From Rhizophagus clarus (Eukaryota; Glomeromycota; Glomeromycetes; Glomerales; Glomeraceae), in the NCBI GenBank assembly GCA_015698045.1, contig BLAL01000194.1, positions 186,001 through 250,000 on the forward strand: a DNA stretch of 64,000 nt. The letters run 5' to 3'. A program made the position numbers and the translations under genes. Positions 55,560 to 64,000 of this stretch are shown one piece after another. The stretch's first letter is position 1. Every line of letters starts with the position of its first letter. The notes under the pieces were generated by a model. It made no database searches. It was not told the DNA's origin and saw only the letters and a program-made list of their open reading frames with translations.

Positions 55560-56466
55560 GCGTCCATGTAATGTGTGACAGGTTACGCCGAATATATTGC
55601 TTTAGAGTACAACTGTAAATGTCAATTTTCTTGACTGTCATAAATTTGACTTTGCATTTTTTCATGTGATGTTGATCTTTAGAAAAAAAAATTTTTACAC
55701 TTTTTAAAAACATCAAAGAATAAAGAATAAAAAATATGTATTTTACACTTTTCATACTTTAAAAAGAATAAATAAAAGATTTTATTAAATGTTATATTAC
55801 ATGAAATATTGAAATTTATCAGTTAAAAAATGCGTCTACTAGTACATTATTACAAAAAAAAAAAAAAAATAATAACAGGTAACTCCACACAAATATTTTA
55901 AGCTAGTTCCAATAAAATTCGAAATGTATGAACTTTAAACTACATTATTTAAAGCTTAGTTCACTTGTTTCTCTTGACCAAAGTGTTTAAAATATAAATT
56001 ACAACATGAAGTAAAAAATAAACGCGTCTTAGAATTATAAAAATATAACTTTGTGGAAATTAATACAAATATACAAGCATCCCCATACCTCATAAACAAC
56101 TTTTCTTAAACACTTTCACCTGTTTAATATGACCAACTGCTGAAATTATGTTGTGAAATCTCTATAAAACGCGGTTGTTAATGAAATATTTATAGCTTTA
56201 AAATGTAGTTTTATGCCTGAAGTGGTGCTAGTGAAAAATATTTAACTTTATTTAACAGAAATTTAAAATATTAAAAAATATTTTTAAAATATCAGATATG
56301 AAAAGGGGAAGAAAGAGTGAAGAGAAAAGTTTTTTATCGCGTTAAACGATAAATAAATAATTAGTGATGATGAACCAATCAGATTCCCCTTTGGTTTGTC
56401 TCTGATGGTACGGTCAGGCAGCTAATTTGACATTTCGGCGTAACCTGTCATACATTACATGGATGC
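55560..56466. mobile_element. 907-bp non-autonomous MULE-like element
   Basis: Inverted ends of 33 bp (55560-55592 and 56434-56466) differ at two positions. They start GCRTCCATGTAATG and include GACAGGTTACGCCGAA. The 9-bp flanking duplication is typical of Mutator-like elements. There is no transposase inside. The right end lies 146 bp before the ATG at 56612. Confidence 0.85.
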
Positions 56467-56611
56467 TTCAAGAAAGAGAACCCAAATAAGATTTTCATTG
56501 AATGTAATGGCGTATATTTGTTACACGATTTGTTACACAATTTAGATCGGCAGTAATCTATAAATAAGGATGCCTCTTTTTTTTTTTTAAAAAAAAATTT
56601 TTAAAAAAAAA
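56467..56611 (+). promoter_or_regulatory. F-box upstream region, shared with the 59781 paralogue
   Basis: CCAAATAAGA followed by ATTTGTTACAC-ATTTAG, then T12/A9/T5/A9 tracts ending at ATG 56612. The same blocks, inverted, precede the gene at 59781. Everything further upstream has been displaced by the MULE. Confidence 0.55.
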
Positions 56612-58057
56612 ATGTCAATGCTTAACAGGGATGTTATTTTCTTAATTTTGGAAGAATTACAAAATGATAACAAATCCCTCTATTCATGTCTTTTGATTAA
56701 TAGAACTTGGTGCGAAACGACGATACCAATTTTATGGAGAGACCCTACTAGACATAATCTAACTGATGATGCATGTAAAATTTTATTCAATGTAATACTT
56801 TTACATTTATCAAAAGAATCAAGAAATAATTTGAAGAATCAAAAAATTAATCCTTTTATAAAAACGTATCGAAAACCTCTATTTAATTATATTAGTTTTT
56901 GGAGACATTTTGATTTATGTTTCTTGGAGCGTGTAATGAACGATTTTAAAATGAAGAATTCAAAATTATCCATTTTTAAAGATGAGATAATAAAAGTATT
57001 AATTAATAATGTTAATAAGCTTATTTCCCTTTCTATTCCAGAATCATTTAATTCCCATTTGTTCTCGGGAATTGAACATTGTTTCTTAGAACTTGAGAAC
57101 TTTTATTGTGATAGTAATATCAAAAACAATATTTTAAAAACTTTGACTGTAATGAGCACAAGAATTAAAAAATTGGAAATTAACGTTAATATTAAAAATA
57201 CAAATGATCCTTCTAAAATCGTTAAATTAATTAAGGTTCAAAAAAACTTAAAAGAGGTTAATATAATTTATGATGGCAAAATTTCAAATGAAAACTTTAT
57301 TTATCGAAAAACACTTGAAGAATCACTAATTAAATGTGCTGATACTGTACAATATTTAAGAATAGATTGGGAGCCTATCACGAAGTTTCTTTCATATCTT
57401 GTAGATTTAGTAAGTTTAGATTTAGCACATATAAAATTTAGTTATAAGAATTGGTATAATTTAAAGAAAGTATCTTTACCCCTTTTAAAATTTTTAAAAG
57501 CTCAATACATTCCACCTGAAATTTTGGCAGGTATAATTGAAAATACGAGTGGACATCTCATTGAAATCAGCATTTATCATGAAGATTTAGATGATACGAG
57601 ACTTATTCGTGCAATTTATCAAAATTGTCTAAATCTAAGCTATCTTAATTTGGCATTGTCAACTTATAGTTATATAGAATTTGAAAATTTATTAATTAAT
57701 TGTAAATTTTTAAATGAATTAGAAGTTGTTGCCATAAATAATAATCTTGGTTGGTTTAATTGGAGTAGATTATTTGAATTATTGACAATATTTTCACCAA
57801 TTAATTTGTTTAAGTTTAAATTTACTTCTATTAATTCTGTCTGGGAATATAGACTGAGGGATTTAAAATTATTTCTTAGCAATTGGAAGGACAGACGTCC
57901 TTTATTATTACAAATTGTTTCAAAGGAGCGTAGTTGCATTAGGAGGAAAAAGCAACAACGACGACAAAATCGGCAGCAAAAGTTAAAAGAATTGTTACAA
58001 GAATATAAGGCAAAAGATGTAATTAAAAAATATGACATTATTGAGGATGATCTTTGA
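56612..58057 (+). CDS. F-box/leucine-rich-repeat-like protein
   Basis: 481 aa, intact. F-box at 1-45 (MLNRDVIFLILEELQNDNKS, then WCETTIPILWRDP). The middle has LFNYISFWRHFDLCFLERVM and LISLSIPESFNSHLFSGIEH, found in all members here. Irregular Leu/Ile-rich repeats fill the rest, and the C-terminus is a basic, Gln/Lys/Arg-rich tail (RRKKQQRRQNRQQKLKELLQ) that may be helical. By family it is a likely SCF substrate receptor; the target is unknown. ATG follows an A-tract. It is convergent with the next gene, with 314 bp between stops. Confidence 0.9.
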   Translation: MSMLNRDVIFLILEELQNDNKSLYSCLLINRTWCETTIPILWRDPTRHNLTDDACKILFNVILLHLSKESRNNLKNQKINPFIKTYRKPLFNYISFWRHFDLCFLERVMNDFKMKNSKLSIFKDEIIKVLINNVNKLISLSIPESFNSHLFSGIEHCFLELENFYCDSNIKNNILKTLTVMSTRIKKLEINVNIKNTNDPSKIVKLIKVQKNLKEVNIIYDGKISNENFIYRKTLEESLIKCADTVQYLRIDWEPITKFLSYLVDLVSLDLAHIKFSYKNWYNLKKVSLPLLKFLKAQYIPPEILAGIIENTSGHLIEISIYHEDLDDTRLIRAIYQNCLNLSYLNLALSTYSYIEFENLLINCKFLNELEVVAINNNLGWFNWSRLFELLTIFSPINLFKFKFTSINSVWEYRLRDLKLFLSNWKDRRPLLLQIVSKERSCIRRKKQQRRQNRQQKLKELLQEYKAKDVIKKYDIIEDDL

Positions 58058-58371
58058 CTTGAAGCTGTTAAATGATAGAAAAAAATAGAGTCAGAATAAA
58101 AGGCAATAAATTTCAAATTTAATAATTAAATTTGCATATTCATGTTATAATGTTTTATTGGTAGAATCTATAATTAATAAAATTGTAACATAAAAATTGC
58201 CACATTTTTTTTATATCATAATAATTGTATTTCACAAACTATAAATCTATAAATGAGAATTTATTTGTTCTTCAATACTATGTACCCTTCTTTGTTTCTT
58301 TTTCTTTAATCATTATACCTTTTTAAACCGTCTCTTTCTTTCACAAATAAAATGATGATATAAATTGTAAG
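58058..58371. other. Shared 3' region of two convergent genes
   Basis: 314 bp, AT-rich, presumably holding both polyadenylation regions. No ORF or structure stands out. Confidence 0.5.
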
Positions 58372-59781
58372 TTAACAAAATAAATTTCTTTCAATGTATT
58401 CAAAATCTTTAATTATCCCTTTAGCTTTATACTCTGTCAATAGATGCACTAATTGTTGCAGTTGTATCTGCCACTTCCATAACTTTGTTGAAATTATTTG
58501 TAATGATATAGGATGTCTATTTTTACAATTATCAAGAAATAATTTTAAAGTTCTTATATCATCAAAATCAAAAATAGGATTAATAAATTTTAGCTTAAAT
58601 AAATTAATTGGAGATTTTGTCATTATTTTGAGCAATTCACTCCAATTGAATTTATCCATACCAGTTACTTCTAATCCGCTTAAAAGTTTACAAATAATTA
58701 ACAAATTTTGAAATTCCAAAACGTCTTTATTTTGTAATGATAATTTGAGATAATTGAGATTAGAACAATGTTGATAAATTGCTCTAATATGCCTTCCACC
58801 ATCATCTCCATGATAATAATCTAAAATAATTTCACTAAGATATCCATTTGTATTTTCAATTATATTTGCTAAGACACCAGATGAGATATGTTTAACGTAT
58901 AGAAATTTTAAATGAGGTAAAGATATTGTATAATCCCAATTGATATCATTATAAAATAAATATCTTAAATCCAAGCTTACTAAATTTACAAGATGTGAAA
59001 GAAATTTTGTGATAGGTTCCCAATTTATTCTCAAATATTGGATAGTATCTGCGCACTTAATTAGCGATTCTTCAATTGCTTTGTGATATGGATCATCATT
59101 TATAACGGTCCCTTTACAGGTTAAATTAACTTCTTTTAAATTTTTTTGAGCCTCAATTAACTCGATGATTCTAGAAGGATCAGTGGCACTTTTATATTCG
59201 ATTTTAAGTTCCAATTTTTCAATTGATGTACTCATTATAGTCAACCCTTTTAAAATGTTGATATTGATATTACAATCACAATAAAAGTATTGAAGATCAG
59301 AGAAGCAATGTTCAACCCTTGAAAACAAGTAGGAGTTAAATGATCCTGGAATAGAAAGAGATTTAAACTTTTTATCATTATTAATCAATAATTTCAATAT
59401 TTCATCTGTTAAAATGGATATTTTTGAATTTTCCATTTCATAAATGTGCATTGCACGTTCCAAGAAACATAAATCCAGATGCATCCAAAAATTGATATAA
59501 TTAAATAGAAGTCGCTGATGCGTTTTTGCGAAAAGATCAATTTCTTGATTTTTCAAATTATTTCTTGATTCATCTGATAAATGTAGGAGTATTACATTAA
59601 ATAATATTTTACATGCATTGCCAGTTATTGGATCATATTTTTTAGTGGGGTCCTTCCATAAAATTGGTACTGTCATTTCACACCAAGTCCTATTAACTAA
59701 AAGGCATGAATAAAGAGATTTGTTATCATTTTGCAATTCTTCCAATATTAAGATGGTTATGTCTTTGTTAAGCTTCGACAT
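58372..59781 (-). CDS. F-box/leucine-rich-repeat-like protein
   Basis: 469 aa from ATG 59781 (MSKLNKDITILILEELQNDN); a longer start would need a non-ATG codon inside the A-tract. F-box at 1-45, then YINFWMHLDLCFLERAM, INNDKKFKSLSIPGSFNSYL, LIKCADTIQYLRINWEPITK and Leu-rich repeats. It ends EYKAKGIIKDFEYIERNLFC. It lacks the basic C-terminal tail of its convergent neighbour. The intact frame makes it the reference for reading the lesions in the 22731 and 48080 pseudogenes. Probable SCF substrate receptor. Confidence 0.9.
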   Translation of the reverse strand: MSKLNKDITILILEELQNDNKSLYSCLLVNRTWCEMTVPILWKDPTKKYDPITGNACKILFNVILLHLSDESRNNLKNQEIDLFAKTHQRLLFNYINFWMHLDLCFLERAMHIYEMENSKISILTDEILKLLINNDKKFKSLSIPGSFNSYLFSRVEHCFSDLQYFYCDCNININILKGLTIMSTSIEKLELKIEYKSATDPSRIIELIEAQKNLKEVNLTCKGTVINDDPYHKAIEESLIKCADTIQYLRINWEPITKFLSHLVNLVSLDLRYLFYNDINWDYTISLPHLKFLYVKHISSGVLANIIENTNGYLSEIILDYYHGDDGGRHIRAIYQHCSNLNYLKLSLQNKDVLEFQNLLIICKLLSGLEVTGMDKFNWSELLKIMTKSPINLFKLKFINPIFDFDDIRTLKLFLDNCKNRHPISLQIISTKLWKWQIQLQQLVHLLTEYKAKGIIKDFEYIERNLFC

Positions 59782-59940
59782 TTTTTTTTTTTTCAAAAAA
59801 AAAAAAAAATTTACTTTTGTTATCCTTTTTTATATTTACGGATGGCTAAAATGTGTAACAAATAATGATGTTATTACGATCAATGGAGATCTTATTTTGG
59901 ATTAGATTTTCTCTTATTTGGATGATGCCGAGTCTATTAA
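59782..59940 (-). promoter_or_regulatory. F-box upstream region with A/T tract
   Basis: Read on the minus strand: CCAAATAAGAGAAAATC, ATTTGTTACACATTTTAG, then a T14 tract, G and A12 up to the ATG. It matches the blocks upstream of 56612. Confidence 0.5.
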
Positions 59941-60235
59941 TCACGTGAAAATCGTGACTGTGTAAACAACATTTCAGTTTTTCGTTTCACTACAAATATA
60001 TATTTTTTCTCTTAATTGAACGTCCTGGTAAGCTTTATTTAAAAACAAGTAAATGACATGATTAGGTATACGAAAATATACACCTATACAATAAGGTATT
60101 TACCGAAACTCAATCGATAAATAAAACCTATCGCAATCTAACGTTAAATCTATCTAACTAAACTAATTACCAACCCATCAAGAACAACATAAAATTTATG
60201 TTAAATTCAAACTATAATACTTTCTCTAGAAAATT
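59941..60235. other. AT-rich spacer
   Basis: No gene seen. Confidence 0.4.
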
Positions 60236-60239
60236 ATTC

Positions 60240-60890
60240 ATAAATTTAATTAATTTAGCGGTTGTCCTTATGCTTCTATTTCTTCTGTTTTTCGAACGTA
60301 TTCTTCGTGTTCACAACAACTTCCTTTACCGTTAGATAATTATTCGTTCTTTCCCGAATTCTTCTTTTTTGTCTTGAGTTCGATAACATGGAACAATCGA
60401 TATGGTGTGTCCTCTATCTTGAATTCTACTTTCCGCGCGTACTACATATTTATAGAAGTAGGTTATCAAGATTCGTTCCTCCTAGACGGTTTAATTTTTT
60501 TATAACTCTTGATGTCAAATTGATTAACGAAATTATGTGCGCCTTAGTCATCTTTGAATAACTTTGTAGCGAATAACGACACAGTTATTTCATATAACGC
60601 TAAACTGAACTTCTCCCAACTTTTACGTTCAAAACGTTGCGTGGTTGGTCTTGCATCACTATTTTAGCTCGTACCGTTTGGTACCTGTTTTGCGTTTTAC
60701 ATGTGAAACTCAATCGAAGCCTAGATAAAATTTTAACTGATCGTATTAAATTACTACCGAACGAAAAACCATGTATCCGTAACGGGAAAGGTCTTGAGTT
60801 CTTTTTGTTGAAGTTTTTTCTTTCGAAGCCTACTCATGAGGAATCGTCTGATTTGCGGTAAGTGCTGTTTCACAAAAAATACTGTTACCT
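60240..60890. pseudogene. GC-richer unknown relic
   Basis: Clearly less AT-rich than its surroundings. The minus strand is open for about 85 codons (60865-60610; includes SLSRLRLSFTCKTQNRYQTV-like sequence with RAKIVMQDQPRNVLNVKVG). Further down it holds short fragments (GHTISIVPCYRTQDKKEEFG). The plus strand is also partly open, so the coding strand is uncertain. Confidence 0.25.
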
Positions 60891-62145
60891 TGATTTATGA
60901 GAGCTAATATATTATTGGCTTTATTGACTAGAAGTAAGTCATCATTTAATTCTTATTTTTATTTATACCTAGAAGAATAACATTGCAATTTTTTATGTTA
61001 CTTTTCTATTGTTTTTTTTTTTAATAATTTAAATAAAGTGATATCGAAGTTTTTTAATAGGCTAATTAAAATTGTATCGAGATTTTGAATGTCGATAAAA
61101 TGTTATGATACTATAATTGAAGTTGGTTGGAAAGATTTAAATTAATTGATCGATCTCTCAATTTTATAAATAACGTGCGCACATGTTTAGTACAGATAAA
61201 TTGTTCACCTTTAATTAGAAGAATTTGCATGAAAAGTTCATTCATATAAAAAACATTGAACTTTAACTTTATCGTTATGATGAATTATTTAAATCTTATT
61301 CGGAATGCAGAAATATTGGTGGGATAATGATGGGATTGTAGATGGTTCAAAAATTGGTAATAATAATTTGAATTCATATAAAATATGTAAATTTCTTATA
61401 TAATTTTAATTTTATATCTGTTTTAACAATATTTAAATTAAGTAGAAATAGTGGTGGATTTTACTCCTAAAAGTTTCATGAATTAAGTAAAAGGAACAGA
61501 TGAAATTATCGAAACATATTAGAATATCTAAAGCAAAAATAATTTAACGATTCGATTTAAGTCATGTAAAAGTGAAAACTTAGATTATGCATTGTCATAT
61601 CATGATGCAAGTGGTCTCATACTCGATCAGGATCTTTTTTATGTGTGAAAGAAAGAAATGGTTTAAAAGCATACAATCATTATAAGTATAAAAAATTTGT
61701 TATGGAAGAAAGATAAGAAATTTGGAAGATGAATTGTTGGCAAGAAGATCATGAAATATTTCAATTAATTAAGGAGGATGCTTGACATTACCTAGGAATT
61801 AAGTCGAATACGTTCTTAGTTTGTATTTTTTTTTTTCTTCCTATTTTTTTTTTTTTTTTTTTTTTTATTGTTTACTTATTTTATTTAGAATTTTATTAAG
61901 TACAATCAAATATAGATACAGTACATAGAAATACATTTATTAATAATGATTGTGAGTTAATTAAAATAAAATTCTAATAATAAATTTTCTCAGATTTTAA
62001 CAATAAATAATTGTTTTATGATATTTAAAAAGTTTTTGTTATTTACCATGCGATGAATTCTGGTGCAACTGACTTTTATGAGAATGAAAAATATAATGAT
62101 ATTGCAATTGATTACTATTACTTGGCTAAATTATAAAATCGTTAC
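60891..62145. other. AT-rich spacer
   Basis: No supported gene. Long T-tracts near 61825-61866. Confidence 0.4.
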
Positions 62146-62149
62146 ATTT

Positions 62150-63230
62150 AATATTAAATTAATCATACTTGAAGATAATTTAATTCTCTTGAAGCATTTT
62201 TCTAACATTATTCCACTGACAAAATCATAAACTTTGCTAATATCAAGCATTACGTCTTTCTACTGTGCTTTGGATATTTTTAACAGTTCAAATATACTGT
62301 GGACATATAATGCCGCGTAATTTTTCCTTTTAATATCCAATGTTTTGTATATTTTTGTCAACTTGTTGGTGATTGACTTTCTCTTATTGGGATTGAGCAT
62401 GAACATTTTGCGGTGTCCTTGTTGGTGGACTGGAGAGAATTTTCTAGCCTATTTCATCTAATACTCTAATATGTCGTTCTAAACAAGTTGTTATCCAAAC
62501 ACAAGAAAAGTATCTTTAGTTCAGGTTTGTATTGTTCATAATGTTCCATGAATTCGTGTAGCAAATGTGCTCTATCTTTGCATATCCTCTTCCAATATTT
62601 TCAAAAAAACAGAGAAAAAAAATTTTACTGTGAATTGTTGAAAAGTTCAGGAAAGTCTTTTGTCTATAATTCTCTTGCTGTCTCTTAGTTATATTGGTCA
62701 TATTAGTCACCCAGGCACTCATTGAATATTATCTTTAATATACCAATAGTTGTTACTTTGGCTTTTTTCCAAAAGTCGTATGGTATACCATTTTTTCCTG
62801 CAGTTTTGTTATTACTAATCTCTTCAATTTCTATTTCAGTTATCAAGCTACTATATATTTTGGAGTTAATTTCTTTTATTTGAGTCGTAAATATAATTTT
62901 CCATTTATATCTTTTCTATTATTTTAAAATCTATTTCTTTTTGTCTTGTTTAACGTTCTTTTATTTATTCTTTGATTATCAAGTGATCAGTTTCTAATTT
63001 TTAATCTTTTTTTCTTATCCTCAAAAGATGATATAAAACCTACTCTTTACCAATAATAAAGTTTTAGCTTTTCCGATAATGTTGATATAGACTTAAACCG
63101 ATTGTTAAACCGCATTCATGACGAAGTTCCTTTTCCTCATCTTTATGAAGTTCGTTAAGTGCGGGTGGGTTATGCATCAATAGTTCACATGTGGAGTACT
63201 CTTAAATAAATGATATAGTTGACAGTTTCT
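62150..63230 (-). pseudogene. Decayed LINE reverse transcriptase
   Basis: Minus strand, high to low coordinates. EIEIEEISNNKTAGKNGIPY and DFWKKAKV (62840-62770) match the RT 'NNKAPGPDGI' region. After stops, a degraded block at about 62430-62300 follows. Then comes LDISKVYDFVSGIMLEKCFK (about 62250-62190), which is motif A (usually LDxSKAFDxV). Many stops. It is a different lineage from the intact LINE, whose motif A reads QDMGKAYDRV. Confidence 0.6.
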
Positions 63231-64000
63231 AAATTCAATTTATATCTTGTGCTAATAGGATTCTTTTTATCCTACAATCCATAGTAGTTCTGCCATTTTT
63301 TTCAGCTAAAAAATTCAAATAATTGGCATCATTATAATGAAATTCCATATCGATTGTTAAAAATTAATGAATAAATGTTAAATGTTTTATCTGCCAAAAA
63401 AATGTTTCAAATTTCTTTTCATTCATGTTTTCATTATAAGGAGGACTTGTAGACATTAGACACGTCAGAATATTTTCAGATTCTTTTATAATATACTTCA
63501 TATTTCTTAAATGTTCTTTTTCCAACTATCATCTCCTTTAAATAATTTTTCATCACATTATTTGTGTTAGTTAAACTAACATATTGATATCTTGAATTAC
63601 AATATATGTAGCAATATTTGCATTTTTGTGCATTTAATCCTTATTGTATTATAAAACCTGTGATTTTATCCAATATTCTTTGTTGTTTTCAAACGTGACT
63701 TTGGTATTTTTACAAAAAAAATTCTTAAAAAAAAGGCCAACTTTTTTAATTCTATTAATTTCATCCATTTAATTAAACTTTGTGGTTCAAAGTGTATCTT
63801 AGTGGATGGGATTTCCTCTTCTATCGAATATTTCGATCTTATCGCCATGTACATAACCATTTTACATGGGTATCGGAAAGAGTTTTTTTTTTTTCTTAAT
63901 AATAATCTTTTTTTTAAAAACGAGTAAAAATCCCAAGATTATGATAAAAAATTATGAAAATTTAATTCAATTTCTTCATTAATAATAGATGAAAAATGCT
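63231..64000. other. AT-rich window end
   Basis: No supported gene; may include more of the decayed LINE on the minus strand. Confidence 0.35.

Noticed and set aside
57670-58711. Antisense frames of 105-148 residues over the F-box genes
   Set aside because: Shadows of intact genes on the other strand.

Overview
The window is strongly AT-rich, intron-bearing fungal nuclear DNA. Three kinds of gene point to an arbuscular mycorrhizal fungus (Glomeromycotina, Rhizophagus-like). They are lineage-expanded F-box/leucine-rich-repeat-like proteins starting 'MSKLN.DI..LILEELQND', tyrosine-kinase-like protein kinases with IHCDFHDGN and SDLGL motifs, and a WD40-like relic with an 'IDKPHNG.SI.LIEIS' block. 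The assignment rests on recognising family style, not on a search.

Layout. 0.7-1.2 kb holds a broken unknown gene. 1.8-13.5 kb holds the most unusual locus: a plus-strand protein kinase (12,292-13,536) preceded by about 10 kb of tandem intron-like units. Each unit has GTAAGT, an ACTAAC-type branch site and a TAG/CAG acceptor. Between each acceptor and the next donor lie exactly 3 nt in 44 of 46 cases (then one 6-nt and one 1-nt case). Read as microexons, these join an upstream ATG exon to the kinase in one open frame. An intact 5.6-kb Helitron (3,935-9,515, RepHel gene on the minus strand) sits inside one of the introns. 16.0-24.2 kb holds relics: a WD40-like pseudogene, an unknown minus-strand relic, a seven-copy 76-bp hairpin minisatellite and an F-box pseudogene.

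A second F-box pseudogene (25.0-26.2 kb) is interrupted by a full-length LINE (26,182-34,141, minus strand) with a perfect 16-bp target-site duplication. Its two long ORFs are open, but the reverse transcriptase catalytic motif reads FMDN instead of F/Y-x-DD. 34.7-41.7 kb is a repeat block: a degenerate minisatellite, then about 4.7 kb of CGATT/AATCG hairpin units with higher-order structure, bounded by GGGTCGGGT-type sequence and containing a 385-bp mariner-like MITE. 42.2-48.5 kb holds kinase and F-box fragments around an intact F-box gene (43,397-44,866). 50.3-51.6 kb is a four-copy roughly 290-330-bp tandem repeat with conserved RNA-like stems. 54.7-56.5 kb has an F-box gene split into oppositely oriented pieces and a 907-bp MULE-like element with a 9-bp duplication, lying in the promoter of an intact F-box gene (56,612-58,057). 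That gene is convergent with a paralogue (58,372-59,781). The right end holds an unknown relic and a decayed LINE reverse transcriptase.

Functionally, the clear host genes are one kinase (signalling) and three F-box proteins (probable SCF ubiquitin-ligase substrate receptors). Everything else is mobile elements, their debris or satellites. No rRNA, tRNA or CRISPR was found.
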